NCBI GenBank assembly: GCA_964537875.1
Contig: CAZIDN010000139.1
Span: forward strand, 1-5,543
Length of the DNA: 5,543 bases
Source: JAPKZH01 sp964537875
GTDB lineage: Bacteria; Acidobacteriota; Aminicenantia; Aminicenantales; UBA4085
Direction of reading: 5' to 3'
This document shows positions 1 through 5,444 of the stretch, one piece after another. The position numbers were made by a program, and so were the translations under genes. The notes beneath the pieces were generated by a model that ran no database searches, had not been told where the DNA came from, and saw only the letters and a program-made list of their open reading frames with translations. Numbering within the stretch: the stretch's first letter is position 1; each line of letters begins with the position of its first letter.

Positions 1-55
1 TCTAGCGGATTATCGGCCGCGCTTTCATATAATCAACGCTCGCTTCGCTCGCTGC

Positions 56-113
56 CTTCTTTCCAAGGAGCATCTGGCGATGAATTCATGGGAGGATGCT
101 CCTTGGAGGGGAG
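56..113. repeat. Strong hairpin (inverted repeat) in the left intergenic region
   Basis: Positions 63-73 (ccaaggagcat) and 96-106 (atgctccttgg) form a perfect 11-bp inverted repeat. In RNA the stem can extend outward with G-U pairs to about 56/113. The 22-nt loop contains its own palindrome, atgaattcat, at 80-89. There is no T-run after either arm, so it is not a classic intrinsic terminator. It lies next to the inverted repeat copy at 117-202 and may be the internal part of a larger repeat element of which that copy is one arm. Confidence 0.6.
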
Positions 114-116
114 TGT

Positions 117-202
117 CCGGGGCCCCCCTCCGCTACGGGAGCTTGAGGACGGCCTAAGCGCCGCCCATACATTGTCACTTTATTTATTACGTTTGTATTA
201 GG
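117..202 (-). repeat. Half copy of the 3446-3645 repeat, inverted
   Basis: Read on the minus strand this stretch matches 3446-3529 with about three mismatches over roughly 84 positions. The match begins cctaatacaaacgtaataaa and ends in ggggcccc. Only one arm of the palindromic element is recognisable here. The interior beyond position 117 differs from the interior of the right-hand element, so this is either a different subtype whose second arm is outside the window or degenerate, or a truncated copy. No transposase or target-site duplication was seen. The copy lies downstream of the 3' end of the outer-membrane protein gene. Confidence 0.85.
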
Positions 203-391
203 CTCATTCTCCCTTTGGACTAAGTTCAAAACAGCTTCTATCGCAGTCTTTTTTGGGGGATGGGTCGGCTTTCCGTTCCGTGGACAAGTAGCTCGGTGGA
301 AACAGGATCCGATGAGCCGGGAGAAATCCGGGTATACCTCATGGGCGGTCAGGTTATAACCCTCGCGGGCCCCGGATTCAGAAGATAAAAT
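203..391. other. Intergenic region downstream of the outer-membrane protein, no gene recognised
   Basis: About 190 bp between the half-repeat and the stop codon of the minus-strand beta-barrel gene. It holds two short perfect palindromes, ggtatacc (331-338) and ggttataacc (352-361). Together they form a loose dyad with arms gggtatacct and aggttataaccc around an 11-nt centre. No stem followed by a T-run is visible on the minus strand, so no clear intrinsic terminator for the upstream gene was found. Both strands have open frames here, but they lack plausible starts, ribosome sites and recognisable protein similarity. Confidence 0.5.
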
Positions 392-1702
392 TTAGAAGCC
401 GCCGCCGCCACTCCCCGGTCCGCCGAATCCGCCGCCGAAGCGCGGATTGACGACATTGCTGTAAACCGAGCCAAAGGTGTAGCTGAAGCCGACGGAGAGG
501 GAATAGCTAAACTCGGTCGCCAGCTCTGTCCGGCGTAGCAGTAATTCTTCGAGCGTGGCCTCGCCTTTCCGCAAGGCGAGCTGGTCGTGGACCGCGGAAT
601 AGCGGCCGTCCATGGTCAGGGCTAATCCCTTCCAGATACGCAGCGACAGATTGGCCGAGACCCTCAGCCTGTTATAAGCGAAATCCTTAAAATAGTTGGA
701 CCCTTCGACGGTAACTTCGGCATTCCCCCAAGGCTCGGACATGGACAACGTGATGGTCAGAATTTCGTTCAACAGCTTTTCCGACATCTTGCCGTAGACG
801 GTCTCCTCGAGGTATTTGGCGTAGATGAAGCCGAGGCGGTAGAGGACGCGCAGCTGGCGCCGGGTCGAGATGGAATAGGGGAAGAAATTGTATTCGATGG
901 CCGGGGCGAGGGTAAAACCGATATTGATATTGCTGTATGTCGAATGGTTGACATTGACGAAGGCGCCCGCCGACCAGTGTTCGCCAAGGCTTTGGACGAA
1001 GAGCCCGTCAAAGGCGCTCGATTTTGCCGAGCTCGTCTCCTGATAGTCCTCGTAATCGAACTTGCTCTCATCGAGGCTCGCCGAAAATCCCATGCGGATT
1101 CTGGATTCGGGCGTCACCCGGTTGATGGAGATGTTGCCGTTGACCGAATCGTACTTTCGAGATTGTTCGCCGTTTAATCGGCCGCGGGCGCTGAAGCTGA
1201 AAACCCAGAAATTCCATTTATCGACGACCGACGTGGGCTTCACTTTGCCGTTCGTGCTCAGCGAGAGGATTTTGGAGATCGGCGTCCGGGCGGCATAGGG
1301 AGCCAGGCCGAGTTTCAGGATCTGGACCAGCCCTTTGCGGATCTCGTCTTCGGTCTCCGTCCGGTTCGAGTAAAATTTGAGCTCATTTCTCAGCTCTTCA
1401 TACGTGTTCAGGCCGATAAAGGCCAGCGTATATTCGCGGCCGCCTCCTCCCGTGCGCTGTTGGGTGATCAAGACATGGACATCAGCCTCCTTGCGGTCCC
1501 TGACATAGTTGACGAATGTGATTTCCGTCCGGATATAATCCATGTCGATGCGGGCGCCGTCAAGGAAAACCTTGGGCGCGGCTTTCTTCATCTCATCGAG
1601 GCTTGGATTTGCCGTCTCTTGGGGGCGAACGCAGGGAACAGAAATGAGAAAGAAGAGAGATAGGGCTCCGAGGATGATAACTGCTTGTTTTTTGACCATC
1701 AT
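392..1702 (-). CDS. Outer-membrane beta-barrel protein of unknown function
   Basis: Predicted 436-aa exported protein. Residues 1-27 form a signal peptide (MMVKKQ n-region, then a hydrophobic run to about residue 23). Cys24 is not in a good lipobox (SVPC), so a lipoprotein is unlikely. Residues about 45-145 form a soluble domain with the stretch DYIRTEITFVNYVRDRKEAD and then HVLITQQRTGGGGREYTLAF. I associate this arrangement with hypothetical proteins of Acidobacteriota-type bacteria, but I cannot name a family. Residues about 163-412 show alternating polar/aromatic beta-strands typical of an outer-membrane barrel. The last strand, SVGFSYTFGS, is followed by NVVNPRFGG and a Gly-rich tail ending in Phe. 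The purine-rich site AGGAAGGAG (minus strand, 1712-1704) lies only one base before the first ATG and four before the second (1699), so the true start may be the second Met. A sigma70-like promoter sits upstream. The role is unknown; transport or envelope structure is a guess. Confidence 0.8.
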   Translation of the reverse strand: MMVKKQAVIILGALSLFFLISVPCVRPQETANPSLDEMKKAAPKVFLDGARIDMDYIRTEITFVNYVRDRKEADVHVLITQQRTGGGGREYTLAFIGLNTYEELRNELKFYSNRTETEDEIRKGLVQILKLGLAPYAARTPISKILSLSTNGKVKPTSVVDKWNFWVFSFSARGRLNGEQSRKYDSVNGNISINRVTPESRIRMGFSASLDESKFDYEDYQETSSAKSSAFDGLFVQSLGEHWSAGAFVNVNHSTYSNINIGFTLAPAIEYNFFPYSISTRRQLRVLYRLGFIYAKYLEETVYGKMSEKLLNEILTITLSMSEPWGNAEVTVEGSNYFKDFAYNRLRVSANLSLRIWKGLALTMDGRYSAVHDQLALRKGEATLEELLLRRTELATEFSYSLSVGFSYTFGSVYSNVVNPRFGGGFGGPGSGGGGF

Positions 1703-1745
1703 GCTCCTTCCTGAATTCTACCCGGGCGGTCCTGCAATCCTGCCG

Positions 1746-1775
1746 AATCTAGAGTTCCAGGCAGACCAATGTCAA
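1746..1775 (-). promoter_or_regulatory. Sigma70-type promoter for the outer-membrane protein gene
   Basis: On the minus strand a perfect -35 box TTGACA (1775-1770) is followed after 18 bp by TAGATT (1751-1746, four of six consensus bases). Transcription would begin near 1739, leaving a 5' leader of about 37 nt before the ATG at 1702. A second possibility is an extended -10, TGCTATAAT, on the same strand at 1889-1881, which lacks a good -35. Confidence 0.55.
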
Positions 1776-1823
1776 TATTTAGACGCATACCGATTCCTTT
1801 TCTTCCGAAATTTCGCTTTGATT

Positions 1824-1843
1824 TATTGGGGAACGGCCCAATA
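1824..1843. repeat. Short inverted repeat between sialidase and outer-membrane protein genes
   Basis: Tattggg (1824-1830) and cccaata (1837-1843) form a perfect 7-bp stem with a 6-nt loop, about 80 bp downstream of the sialidase stop codon. Neither arm is followed by a T-run. It could mark the sialidase mRNA 3' end or be an operator upstream of the next gene's promoter. Nothing more can be said from sequence alone. Confidence 0.35.
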
Positions 1844-1923
1844 CCAGATCATCGACAAAAAATTTTAAAAGAAAGGCCGGATTATAGCAGAAACAGGCGA
1901 GAATCCATATCATTTCCGGGGAC

Positions 1924-3102
1924 TCAGGGAAGCCGCGTCGGCCGGCCGGCTAAGGCATCGATGTCCGAGAGCTTGAGGCGGACACTGACGATAAAAGGCG
2001 ATTCGCCCTCGATCCAATGGCCGTAAGTCGTGGTCACGAATGTTCCATCGGGAAGGACTTCCACACCCGGGTAAGCGCAGTCCCCATCTTTATGATTATC
2101 CATCAGGCGGATCCTGTATTGGCCTTGCCGGCCCTGAGCAATATCATCATACGTTCCCACCCAGGCCGCCCAATCGCCGTGCCAGGGGGAGTTCGAAGCC
2201 ATATCGCGAAAGGAAATAAAGAGCCTTCCGTCCGGGGCATTTTTTGCCGTATGGCGGTCTCCCGTGAGGGAAGCGGGGAGTTCGCGCGGAGCCGTCCAAT
2301 GCTGGCCCTCATCGTCAGAGAACATCACAAAAGAATTCCGGGTCCGCGTATTCTCGCGGAGGAGGGCGGCAATCTGCTTTCCATCCGGCGAGCGGACGGC
2401 GCCCGGCTCGCACAAATGGATTTTGTCGGATTTAAAGATCTCTTCGGGGAACGACCAGGTCAGGCCGCCGTCCCGAGAAAACGTCTTGTAGAGCGTCATG
2501 ATCTTGGTCGAAGACCCGTTTTTTTTGAAAAACCTGCCGTCATCATGGAAGAGGGCCATGTCATCGCCGTTTTTGAGCCGGACCAGGCTGGACATCGTCA
2601 CGATTCCGCCCCAATCGCCCACCGCAGCCAGCGGCGTCCAGCTCTCGCCGTCGTTTTCCGATACGGACATCCGGCACGGGTAGAGCCCCGAAAAAAGGAT
2701 CAGCCTTTTTCGGCCGGCCCTATCGATGACCCGATAGATCGTCGGCGTCTCCAGGCTTGTCGCCCAGTTTTCCGGGACCGGGAGTCGGTCGCTCCATGAC
2801 AACCCGCCGTCCGTGCTTTTTTTTAGGCAGATGGCGCCTTTTCCATGCCCTTTAGGGTACACGCAGAGGATCGTTTTTTGGTCTTCAAGCAGGACCGTGG
2901 TCGGATGGCCAAGATACTGCCCGGGCTCCCAATCCACAATCACCTGCCGGTCCTTTTGCGTCGAAAGATCGATCAGGGGAATAGTGATGACTTTTTGAGC
3001 CTTCTCGATAGATTGCCGGGAAGCGTGGAGGTTTCTTTGGGAGAATAAGAAAATCATCAGAAGGGACATCGACAGAAAACAAAAAAATCGACCTTGGGTC
3101 AT
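1924..3102 (-). CDS. Secreted sialidase-like (BNR/Asp-box) beta-propeller protein
   Basis: 392 aa from the chosen start, with an N-terminal signal peptide (MTQGRFFCF, then a hydrophobic run to about residue 20, cleavage likely near HAS at 26-28). Four Asp-boxes mark a propeller fold: STDGGLSW (96-103), SENDGESW (148-155), SRDGGLTW (209-216) and SDDEGQHW (262-269). Candidate active-site residues by analogy with sialidases are the Glu in CEPGAV (232), Arg in LLREN (249), Arg in GDRHTA (283) and tyrosines at 344 and 360. I could not confirm the full arginine triad or a canonical FRIP motif. Exo-sialidase activity is therefore probable only at family level, and another glycan-cleaving or binding role is possible. 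The frame stays open upstream to an ATG at 3222. I chose the ATG at 3102 because it begins directly at the signal peptide and lies downstream of the predicted promoter's start site; the ATG at 3126 is the alternative. The gene is transcribed divergently from the ferredoxin. Confidence 0.8.
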   Translation of the reverse strand: MTQGRFFCFLSMSLLMIFLFSQRNLHASRQSIEKAQKVITIPLIDLSTQKDRQVIVDWEPGQYLGHPTTVLLEDQKTILCVYPKGHGKGAICLKKSTDGGLSWSDRLPVPENWATSLETPTIYRVIDRAGRKRLILFSGLYPCRMSVSENDGESWTPLAAVGDWGGIVTMSSLVRLKNGDDMALFHDDGRFFKKNGSSTKIMTLYKTFSRDGGLTWSFPEEIFKSDKIHLCEPGAVRSPDGKQIAALLRENTRTRNSFVMFSDDEGQHWTAPRELPASLTGDRHTAKNAPDGRLFISFRDMASNSPWHGDWAAWVGTYDDIAQGRQGQYRIRLMDNHKDGDCAYPGVEVLPDGTFVTTTYGHWIEGESPFIVSVRLKLSDIDALAGRPTRLP

Positions 3103-3132
3103 CCTGTCTTGGATGGGTAAGAACATATTTAA

Positions 3133-3161
3133 ATTATAGAAGGAGGCCCTTGGTGAATCAA
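3133..3161 (-). promoter_or_regulatory. Sigma70-type promoter for the sialidase-like gene
   Basis: On the minus strand TTGATT (3161-3156) is separated by 17 bp from a perfect -10 box TATAAT (3138-3133). Transcription would start near 3126, about 24 nt before the ATG at 3102. This supports that start over the longer open frame. The site lies in the 66-bp divergent region and its spacer holds the plus-strand AGGAGG, so ferredoxin translation signals and the sialidase promoter overlap. Confidence 0.6.
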
Positions 3162-3168
3162 TAAAATA

Positions 3169-3450
3169 TTGTTTGATCGGAGCCAAGGCTTCATCCTTGA
3201 CGGGATGGCGATCCTTTGTCATAAGCCGGACCTATGCACCGGCTGCGAGATGTGCACGATCGTCTGTCCCCACGGCGTGTTCGGCATGAACGGCCGGAAG
3301 GCTAAGATTGTCCGGTACGAGGCCTGCCTGGAATGCGGGGCTTGCCGGATGAACGGCCCGTTTGATGCGATCACTGTCGACAGCGGCGTCGGCTGCGCTT
3401 TTGCCTTGATGAAAGCCGCACTGACAGGGAAAAAAGAGTCCTGTTCCTAA
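3169..3450 (+). CDS. HgcB-like 4Fe-4S ferredoxin lacking one cluster cysteine
   Basis: 93-aa small iron-sulfur protein. The first motif is complete, CTGCEMCTIVCP (Cys23, 26, 29, 33). The second reads CLECGACRMNGP: Cys53, 56 and 59 are present, but the expected fourth Cys is Gly63 (codon GGC at 3355-3357), with the following Pro kept. The stretch PHGVF after motif one, CLECGAC and DSGVGC near the end resemble HgcB-type ferredoxins known from mercury-methylation gene pairs. No hgcA is in the window, and the expected C-terminal cysteine-rich tail is reduced to ESCS. It probably acts as a cytoplasmic electron carrier, partner unknown. The start is uncertain: TTG at 3169 is the most upstream in-frame start, but AGGAGG (3141-3146) is 22 nt away, while a GTG ideally spaced from it (3153) is out of frame. 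ATG at 3205 is another option. The stop codon falls at the first bases of the repeat element, suggesting altered 3' sequence. Confidence 0.75.
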   Translation: MFDRSQGFILDGMAILCHKPDLCTGCEMCTIVCPHGVFGMNGRKAKIVRYEACLECGACRMNGPFDAITVDSGVGCAFALMKAALTGKKESCS

Positions 3451-3645
3451 TACAAACGTAATAAATAAAATGACAATGTATGGGGGGCGCTTAGGCCGTC
3501 CTCAAGCCCCCGTAGCGGAGGGGGGCCCCGTCGGCTTTTCCGACGGGGGGAACCGACGGGACTGGTTCCCCGGGGCCCGGGGGCTAGGGGCGGCCTAAGC
3601 GCCCCCCGAACGGGGATGTCATTTTAATTATTGCGTTGATATTAG
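3447..3645. repeat. 199-bp palindromic intergenic repeat element
   Basis: The two ends form long imperfect inverted repeats. The first 29 bases from 3447 and the reverse complement from 3645 differ at only four positions (both start ctaata and end aaaatgaca). An identical 17-bp block, ggggggcgcttaggccg (3482-3498), is mirrored at 3591-3607. The centre holds two further perfect stems: ccccgtcgg/ccgacgggg (3526-3534 with 3540-3548) and ggggaacc/ggttcccc (3547-3554 with 3564-3571). There is no coding capacity and no obvious target-site duplication. It lies between the convergent ferredoxin and glutamate dehydrogenase genes, so it could block read-through in both directions. The form is that of a MITE-like or REP/BIME-like element; the class is not certain. 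Confidence 0.85.
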
Positions 3646-3669
3646 TATTTTGAAACGGCCATTAAGACA

Positions 3670-3699
3670 GGGGGGAGGCCAGATAGTTGGCCTCCCCCC
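3670..3699 (-). terminator. Stem-loop downstream of glutamate dehydrogenase
   Basis: A perfect 11-bp GC-rich stem (ggggggaggcc, 3670-3680, with ggcctcccccc, 3689-3699) closes an 8-nt loop, about 50 nt past the stop codon of the minus-strand dehydrogenase. The minus-strand sequence after the stem is TGTCTTAATGG, so the usual U-run is weak or absent. It is most likely the 3' end of the operon mRNA, as a terminator or as a stabilising stem. It could equally stop plus-strand transcription coming through the repeat element. Confidence 0.6.
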
Positions 3700-3751
3700 A
3701 TGAGGATGATGTGAGGTTAAGAAGAAGAGATTGCGATGTATGCCTCCGGCC

Positions 3752-5050
3752 TTAATTGGCCCGTCCTAAAGACCTCAAAGAATCGGCGACGCGACCTACG
3801 GCCAGGATATAAGCCGCTTCCCGCATCGTGACCTTGTGCTTTTCCATGACTTTGACGACTTCCCAGAAGGCCTTCTTCATTTTCTTCTCGGTTTTTTCCC
3901 TGACTTCCTCTTCCGTGAAGAAGTATCTCTGCAGATCTTGGACCCATTCCAGGTAGGAGACCGTGACGCCCCCTGCGTTGGCCAGGATGTCGGGAGCGAC
4001 CAGGACTTTTTTCTCGGCTAGAACCTCATCGGCTTCGAGGGTCGTCGGCCCGTTGGCTCCTTCGAGGACGATCTTGGCCTTAATCTTCGCGGCGTTCTCC
4101 TTGGTGATCTGACCCTCGACGGCGGCGGGAATCAGGATATCCAAGGGCAGGGCGATGAGGCTTTCGTTGTCGATCGGCTCTGTTTCCGGGAAATTTACCA
4201 GGGAACCGGTTTGAGCGATCTGTTTTTCCACTTCATAAGGATTAATCCCCTTTTCGTTATAGATGCCGCCAAACATATCCGTGGCCGCGATAACCGTGCA
4301 TCCGGCATCGTGAACAAGCTTGGCGATCGAGGAGCCGACGTTGCCGAACCCAAGAACGGCCACCCTTTTCCCCTTCAGGGTCAGGTTCAGGTATTTCGAG
4401 GCTTCATCCAGGACGAAGAACAGGCCGGTGCCGGTGGCCATGGCTCTTCCGAGAGAGCCCCAGAGATGAACGGGTTTCCCGGTAACGACGGCAGGCTCGA
4501 CGCATCCGCGCCCTTGGCTGTAAGCTTCTGCAATCCAGGCCATGGTCTGGGCGTTGGTGAACATGTCGGGCGCGGGAATATCCTTATACGGCCCGATGAT
4601 GTCCCGGATAGCATAGGTGTATTCCTTGGTCAGCTTTTTGAGCTCGTTTTCGGACATCTTGAGCGTGTCGCAGATGATGGCGCCTTTGCCTCCTCCGAAG
4701 GGGAGGTCGACGACGGCGCACTTCCAGGTCATCCACGTGGCCAGGGCCTTGCATTCGCTGATCGATGCATCCGGAGAATAGCGGACGCCTCCCTTGGCCG
4801 GCCCGCGCACCGTGGAGTGCTGGACCCGGAAGCCGGTGAACGTCTCGGCGCGGCCGTCGTCGAGCGTAATGGCGAGATGGACGGTGAGTTCCCTTTCGGG
4901 ATACTTAAGCCGCTGGTATATCCACGGCTCGAGGTCGAGATAGCCGGCGGCCCGCTCGAACTGCATGGTCGCTTCGATGAACGGGTCGTATTCCTTTTCC
5001 CTGTAGACGGGGATGGGGCTGATGTATTTGATCTTTGCTTCTTTGGCCAT
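3752..5050 (-). CDS. gdhA: Glutamate dehydrogenase (Glu/Leu/Phe/Val family), likely NAD-dependent
   Basis: 432 aa, the normal length for the small-subunit hexameric enzymes. It interconverts glutamate with 2-oxoglutarate and ammonia in the cytoplasm. The N-terminal catalytic domain (about 20-190) has the substrate motif PAKGGVRY (Lys86), Lys110 in MTWK, the family active-site signature LPFGGGKGAIICDT with catalytic Lys122, and Asp162 in PAPDM. The nucleotide-binding domain begins near 228 with the Rossmann loop GFGNVG (234-239). An acidic Asp258 follows the second strand, which favours NAD over NADP (inference). The C-terminal part carries SYLEWVQDLQRYFFTEEEV, typical of bacterial and archaeal hexameric GDHs. 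No key residue is missing. The ATG follows GGGAG within the last codons of the upstream small gene (4-bp gap), so the two are probably translationally coupled and share the sigma54 promoter. The symbol gdhA is used by family; gudB/rocG-type naming would also fit. Confidence 0.95.
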   Translation of the reverse strand: MAKEAKIKYISPIPVYREKEYDPFIEATMQFERAAGYLDLEPWIYQRLKYPERELTVHLAITLDDGRAETFTGFRVQHSTVRGPAKGGVRYSPDASISECKALATWMTWKCAVVDLPFGGGKGAIICDTLKMSENELKKLTKEYTYAIRDIIGPYKDIPAPDMFTNAQTMAWIAEAYSQGRGCVEPAVVTGKPVHLWGSLGRAMATGTGLFFVLDEASKYLNLTLKGKRVAVLGFGNVGSSIAKLVHDAGCTVIAATDMFGGIYNEKGINPYEVEKQIAQTGSLVNFPETEPIDNESLIALPLDILIPAAVEGQITKENAAKIKAKIVLEGANGPTTLEADEVLAEKKVLVAPDILANAGGVTVSYLEWVQDLQRYFFTEEEVREKTEKKMKKAFWEVVKVMEKHKVTMREAAYILAVGRVADSLRSLGRAN

Positions 5051-5054
5051 GACT

Positions 5055-5333
5055 TTATCTCCCGTCGATCTCTTTCATCAGAAGATAGAGGAGCTTGTCA
5101 TAACCCGCCTTCTGGAAATGGAGGATGGGGATCTTGCGCCCGCGGTGATAGAGATATTTTCCGTCGACGCGCTGGGCCCTTTTTTTGGAAGCCTTTGCCG
5201 GCGACGGAACTTCCTCGGCGCCCGGCCAGGGAATGATTTCGGCGACCTTGACGGGTTCCACGATTTCGAGTTCAGGCATCTCGTCCCGAACTTTTTCTTT
5301 GGCGGCTGTCGATGATTTTGAATAAGTGCTCAT
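5055..5333 (-). CDS. Small protein of unknown function, first gene of the gdh operon
   Basis: 92 aa, not recognised. The first half (1-50) is Lys/Glu/Pro/Ala-rich and probably disordered (KEKVRDEMPELEIVEPVKVAE, then PSPAKASKKRA). The second half (about 54-92) looks folded: RVDGKYLYHRGRKIPILHF followed by an amphipathic helix-like segment ending in LLYLLMKEIDGR. There is no signal peptide, membrane segment or cysteine. The start at 5333 is chosen because GGAGGT (minus strand, 5342-5337) lies just upstream; the frame is open to an ATG at 5381, but that would lie upstream of or overlap the inferred transcription start. The stop TAA is 4 bp from the GDH start, and the GDH ribosome site lies in this gene's last codons. 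Tight coupling suggests a role linked to GDH, such as regulation or assembly, but that is inference only. Confidence 0.75.
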   Translation of the reverse strand: MSTYSKSSTAAKEKVRDEMPELEIVEPVKVAEIIPWPGAEEVPSPAKASKKRAQRVDGKYLYHRGRKIPILHFQKAGYDKLLYLLMKEIDGR

Positions 5334-5336
5334 TTT

Positions 5337-5363
5337 ACCTCCTTTATGATCGATCTTATGATC
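5337..5363 (-). promoter_or_regulatory. Ribosome binding site with an upstream tandem repeat in the gdh operon leader
   Basis: On the minus strand GATCATAA occurs twice (5363-5356 and 5351-5344), separated by GATC, and runs directly into the Shine-Dalgarno GGAGGT at 5342-5337. All of this lies in the inferred 41-nt leader between the sigma54 start site and the ATG at 5333. The ribosome site decides the start codon of the small gene. The tandem repeat may be an operator or a binding site that could mask the ribosome site; its function is unknown. Confidence 0.5.
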
Positions 5364-5384
5364 ACTTGAACACGCCCTCATTAG

Positions 5385-5400
5385 AGCAAGTCCTGTGCCA
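5385..5400 (-). promoter_or_regulatory. Sigma54 (RpoN) promoter of the gdh operon
   Basis: The minus strand reads TGGCAC, five bases, then TTGCT, matching the -24/-12 consensus TGGCAC-N5-TTGCW exactly in spacing and at every conserved base. The essential GG lies at 5399-5398 and GC at 5387-5386. Transcription would start near 5374, giving a leader of about 41 nt to the ATG at 5333. Sigma54 promoters require an ATP-dependent enhancer-binding activator, and suitable palindromic sites lie upstream at 5445-5488. Sigma54 control of a glutamate dehydrogenase has precedent in Bacillus subtilis rocG. Confidence 0.85.
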
Positions 5401-5444
5401 GAAATTAACTTATTGAATTTAAAAGAATTAATATTTAATGGAGG

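Noticed and set aside
147..356. Plus-strand open frame through the half-repeat whose translation looks protein-like (aromatic and Gly-rich)
   Set aside because: Only about 70 codons, no start codon near its beginning, no ribosome site, no family recognised, and it begins inside the repeat.
86..391. Open frame of about 100 codons continuing in-frame after the stop codon of the outer-membrane protein, suggesting stop read-through
   Set aside because: It runs through the repeat element, has no recognisable protein similarity or recoding signal, and the barrel protein already has a natural-looking C-terminus. An open run of this length is uncommon but not rare by chance at this GC.
1856..1870. 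A/T tract (aaaaaattttaaaag) as an intrinsic terminator for the sialidase-like gene
   Set aside because: The minus strand has a T-run here, but no stable GC-rich stem precedes it.
2017..2799. Long plus-strand open frame opposite the sialidase-like gene
   Set aside because: Antisense shadow of a gene with clear Asp-box repeats; no coherent protein features of its own.
3103..3222. Longer N-terminus for the sialidase-like protein starting at 3222
   Set aside because: It would place 40 polar residues before the signal peptide, overlap the ferredoxin gene, and begin upstream of the predicted promoter start near 3126.
4211..5236. Long plus-strand open frame opposite glutamate dehydrogenase
   Set aside because: Antisense shadow of a certain enzyme gene with conserved active-site motifs; high GC lengthens such frames.
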